From the NCBI GenBank assembly GCA_017311185.1, contig JAESUZ010001745.1, positions 186,001 through 250,000 on the forward strand: 64,000 nucleotides of DNA. Reading direction: 5' to 3'. The stretch is from Proteles cristata cristata. Its lineage: Eukaryota; Chordata; Mammalia; Carnivora; Hyaenidae. Position 1 is the stretch's first letter. Every line of letters begins with the position of its first letter. The position numbers and the translations under genes are program-made. Positions 60,375 through 64,000 of the stretch are shown one piece after another. A model generated the notes under the pieces. It had not been told where the DNA came from. It made no database searches and saw only the letters and a list, made by a program, of their open reading frames with translations.

Positions 60375-60670
60375 ACAATTTCCACTGTGTCCAAGTGGGA
60401 CCAGTAATGAAGTGTAGCAGGGCTTTGAAGTCAGAATATCTAGTATTTACATCGCAGCTTGGCCAATGCCCTATGTGTAACTTTGGGCAAGTTCCTTTTC
60501 CAGGGTACCTTTGCATCATCTTCCTCACTGGTAGAAAGGGGTTAATAATAATAATAAGAAGAAAGGTAGAAACCTACCTTATAGAATTATTATATTGTAT
60601 AGAAAAACTGAGGTATTTCAGACAAAGTACTTCAGACAGTTTCTGATATGTAATAAGTAATTGCTAACTG
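60375..60670 (+). mobile_element. MIR remnant, sense
   Basis: gggctttgaagtcagaatat, gtaactttgggcaagttcct, catcatcttcctcactggta, then ggggttaataataataataa. Confidence 0.78.
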
Positions 60671-61869
60671 ACATAATTACTGCTGTTATTATTTATTAAA
60701 ATTTAAGGTTTGTAGGTATGATTGATAGAACAAACAGACCGGTCTTCATCACCCTCCCTTCTAAGCCAACACTGTTGGGCACTTGGCTTATTTTGTGACA
60801 AGACTATCGATCACACTCCATATTTTTAGAGTTGTCAGGGTGAAAGGTGCTCATGAAGGGTATGAACATGAATATGAGTGGTTACCTTAAACTATGGAAA
60901 TAAAATCTGTTTCTGGTTGGGAAAAAGACATGGATGTCTCTGTTTTCATGACAAACCCCTTAAGGTTTGAGATTGTGTGTTTCCCTCCTCATAATCTTAA
61001 TACTTTTTGATATAAAAGTATATACCACCATCAAGTTAGTACTTCATGATAGCAAGCTGAAAAATGATAGTCATCGAATAATACAGTTGCATGTACAGCT
61101 AGAGTAGGTATTCTAAAAACAACAAAAGCCTGGCCTTTCATCGCAACATGCACTCCTAGTAAAAGAATTCAGTCAATGAGTCAAAAATATTTAAACTGGC
61201 GGATGACTTGTTTTTCAACACTGGGACTGTATGTAACAGTGAACCAGCAACTCCACAGATGGAGACATGAGCCTGCAAATTGAGAAGTGATTATACAGGA
61301 AAGGAAATAGAGGTCACATGAAAACTCAATTCATGGCCACAATAAGACTGTGAGGTTTTTTGTGCTTTGTGAAGACAACTCTTCCTCCTCTTTTCCTTCC
61401 TTATCAGTCCTGTTCTCACTTGCTTTCATAAATTTTCATCACCTCTTGAGTTTCCTTTTCTTCATGCGTCTTTCTCTCCCTTCCTTTCACCCCATCTATT
61501 TATTGCTCAGGGGCCAATGTTCTATACCTACTGAGAGTCTCATTTACTGAAGAACTAAGGAAGCCTACTTGCAAAAACTAAAAGGAAAATTAGCCATGTG
61601 GTTTGACACAGCAGTTAGGGTGGATACATGGGTTTTGTGCTAAAATTTCCCTTTCTTAGAAATAGAGTTGCTATTAACTGATGGAGAGGTAATAGAGGTT
61701 ATATTCTCCACTGTGCCTTGATGCTTACATGGCAGAGATGTATAAGAAAGATGACTCAGTTCAGAAGCCGACAGTGCAAGCTAAAAAAATATCCCATTGA
61801 AGGACAGTTCACAGTATTACTTTTCATCACCAGCATCCCAATTTGGAAAACTGTTAGTGTGATAAAGTG

Positions 61870-62090
61870 TAAAGAGAATGTGCTTTGGAGTAAAGGAAAG
61901 TGAGTGTGATTGAGGTCTAACCAGCAGTGTGACCGTGGGCTAGGCTAATTACCTAATTTCTTTGCTTTTCATAATCTGTATGTTGGGTTAGTAATTGTAT
62001 CCTTTCTTAGAAGTTACCATATGAATTAAATGAAATGGTATATGTAACATTGTTTGCCACCTAATAGACACTGCATAAAAATTTGTTCTT
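61870..62090 (+). mobile_element. MIR remnant, sense
   Basis: gtgctttggagtaaaggaaa, cagtgtgaccgtgggctagg, gaattaaatgaaatggtata and ttgccacctaatagacactg. Confidence 0.75.
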
Positions 62091-62644
62091 TGTCTTATCT
62101 CTTCTTTTTCCACAAAAGATGCCTCAGCCAGTTTAATCTTTTAGTTGTATTCTTTTAATGGGGTTCAAACATTTAATTTTCCTTGAAACTTTTCTAATGG
62201 AAGATATTAATTGGGTTTTTACTGGAAGCCTACCCTGCTCAAATTAACAACTAATGTGCTGTTGTAGATAAATATGAAACATTGGAGCCATATTTAAAGA
62301 AAAAAATGTTAAGGAATTCAGTACATAGTAGTTAGACCATTTAATATTATTCCGTTGGATTTCAAGTCTACAGAAGTGTTGTATACTATATATAATCATG
62401 GAGAAGAATGCTAAAAGGTCCTTTCTCCTTCCCTGAAGGGAAATGTTCAGTTCTTTAAATTGGTCTAATTCAAAAACAAATGATAGAATTTTGTAAACAG
62501 GGAATAAGACACGAGCTTTCCTCTTTCTTTTCCCCATCTCCTTTCCTTCCTTCTCTTGCCCTTTTATTCCTTCCCTTTCTGCTATCAACAAAAATTTATA
62601 GAGGGTCTATTTCATTGCTTTTTAAGAATTGTGCTACCTCACTG

Positions 62645-62960
62645 AAGTAGACTACACAACACACACATCACATACACCTGTGCACTATACAACACACATA
62701 CACACCCTGTACACCACACTGCACACACCTATACACCATACCACACACACACACCTATATGCTACACACACACACACCACACACCACACACTTGATCTCG
62801 CATACACATCTGTACGCAACACTGCACGCACACCACACCACACACACATCTATACACCATACACATGCACACATCACACACACCTGTATATCACACACCA
62901 CACACATACACACACACCATGTATACACTGTCCACACACATGCACACATATACTCACATT
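62645..62960. repeat. Degenerate (CA)n-rich minisatellite
   Basis: About 315 bp of interrupted CACA with recurring caccacacac, catacacac and cctgta/cctata motifs. The ORFs on both strands here are repeat by-products. Confidence 0.92.
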
Positions 62961-63471
62961 GCTTTTTATAAAATGTGTTGTTTTTAAAATCGTGTTAGTT
63001 ACTGTTTGAATGAGGTCAGATTTTCATTTGACTTATACTCTAAAAATACATTTTCACTTAAGTACCTGTGTTCATTTGCCTAATGTGTCAAGGTTACAAT
63101 CACTCTACACTCAAGGGCATATTAATATTTTAGAAAAGGTCAAAATAAAATTTCTAACCAAGTATGGTTTTGTATCTGGAGGGGAAAGAAGCCTTGCTAA
63201 AAATGACAAACAAATTAGAGAAGTAAGAAAAATTGCCTCAAGGGAATATATACTATACTTTATTGTTAACAGAAGGGATATATTTTATTGATTCATTGTT
63301 GACTGTTCCAGGGAGAACGTGCTTAATAATGGATGAATGATTAAGAGGAATAAATACTTTCTCAAGTACTGAGACATTATGGTCTATAGTATCTCTAGTA
63401 AAATGGCTTTTTCCCTGATGTGAAACTGTAAGACTAAGTCAAGGGATTGAAAGTAGCCATGGCTTCTGTTT

Positions 63472-63679
63472 CTTTTTTTTTTAAGTTTATTTATTTATTT
63501 TGAGAGAGACAGAGATAGCCAAGGAGGGGAGGGGCAGAGAGAGAGGGAGAGAGAGAATTACAGGCAGGCTCCACACTGTCAGCCCGACTCCAGTGCGGGG
63601 CTCGAACTCATGAAATCATGAGATCGTGACCTGAGCTGAAACCGAGTTGGATGTTTAGCCAACTGAGCCAGGCACCCCT
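63472..63679 (-). mobile_element. CAN-SINE, antisense
   Basis: ttttttttaagtttatttat, (ga)n tract, ctccagtgcggggctcgaac, gagatcgtgacctgagctga, gagccaggcacccc. Confidence 0.93.
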
Positions 63680-64000
63680 GTCTTCCATTTCTACACCTTT
63701 GTTTTATTCACAACATGAGGAGGCCTCCAAATGCTCCAAAATGGTTGTCACTAGAGTAGAATTTCATTACCATTTCTTTCTATATAATTTTTCTATTATC
63801 TTAATAAATGCTATGCACCAATATGTTACAACCATTAAAAGGAACTGCTGGATTGTGTCTCCTGTGGTCCCATATTATAGTCGATATGTGTTTCATAATT
63901 AGAAAGCCCATTAAAAGAAAATTAGGAAATAAAAGATAATCCTAATGTATCTTCCACGACCTGCATCATATTCTATGCAGCTTTATTTTTATTATGTATC

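Larger units (their letters stand above)
58120..64000 (+). other. SLC4A4: SLC4A4 intron (3' end outside window)
   Basis: Starts at a good GT donor after the last exon found. The next expected exon (rest of extracellular loop 3) was not recognised before base 64000. MIR remnants lie at 60375 and 61870, a degenerate CA tract at 62645, and an antisense CAN-SINE at 63472. The segments 58130-59480, 59550-60370, 60680-61860 and 62960-63470 have nothing I can name; a possible extra in-frame exon at 59492-59545 is discussed in the findings. Confidence 0.85.

Noticed and set aside
62629..63009. His/Thr-rich ORFs on both strands
   Set aside because: Direct translation of the CA-rich repeat.
1..64000. 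CRISPR arrays, operons, tRNA or rRNA genes
   Set aside because: None seen; the tRNA-like sequences are SINE heads, and the DNA is mammalian.

Overview
The window is vertebrate nuclear DNA from a carnivore, most likely a feliform (cat-like) species. The evidence is 22 recognisable copies of the tRNA-Lys-derived carnivore SINE (CAN/SINEC, Fc-like, heads of the type ggggcgcctgggtggctc), plus a carnivore-type L1 3' end. There are no bacterial-style genes. Nearly all short ORFs in the sequence are chance or lie inside repeats.

The only gene is the middle of SLC4A4, the electrogenic Na+/HCO3- cotransporter NBCe1, on the + strand. Seven coding exons are placed to the base by GT-AG sites and an unbroken reading frame: 24735-24892, 31557-31644, 33909-34063, 34697-34816, 37328-37502, 50653-50786 and 57848-58119 (1,102 coding nt, about 367 residues). 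They run from the end of the cytosolic N-terminal domain, through a Gly-rich linker, into the first transmembrane helices and the start of the large third extracellular loop. The gene is incomplete at both ends: the N-terminal exons lie before base 1 and the rest of the transporter domain after base 64000. I found no exon, promoter or CpG island in the first 24.7 kb, which I read as intron.

The introns hold the SINEs, L2 remnants (one still carrying reverse-transcriptase coding traces), old L1 fragments, MIRs, a few hAT-type DNA transposon relics and microsatellites.

The most unusual signal is a set of three tiny spliceosomal snRNA retrocopies, U2 (antisense, 36 nt), U6 (25 nt) and U5 (45 nt). 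Each keeps the exact 5' end of the RNA, is cut off at the 3' side, has no poly(A) tail, and lies between perfect 13-20 bp target-site duplications. They look like products of one insertion mechanism acting at least three times in this intronic DNA. Other points include a possible in-frame 54-nt cassette exon after the last exon, juxtaposed AG|GT motifs resembling recursive splice sites, a perfect 37-bp direct repeat 692 bp apart, a T-tract-only insertion with a target duplication, and a coding GGA repeat in the NBCe1 linker.
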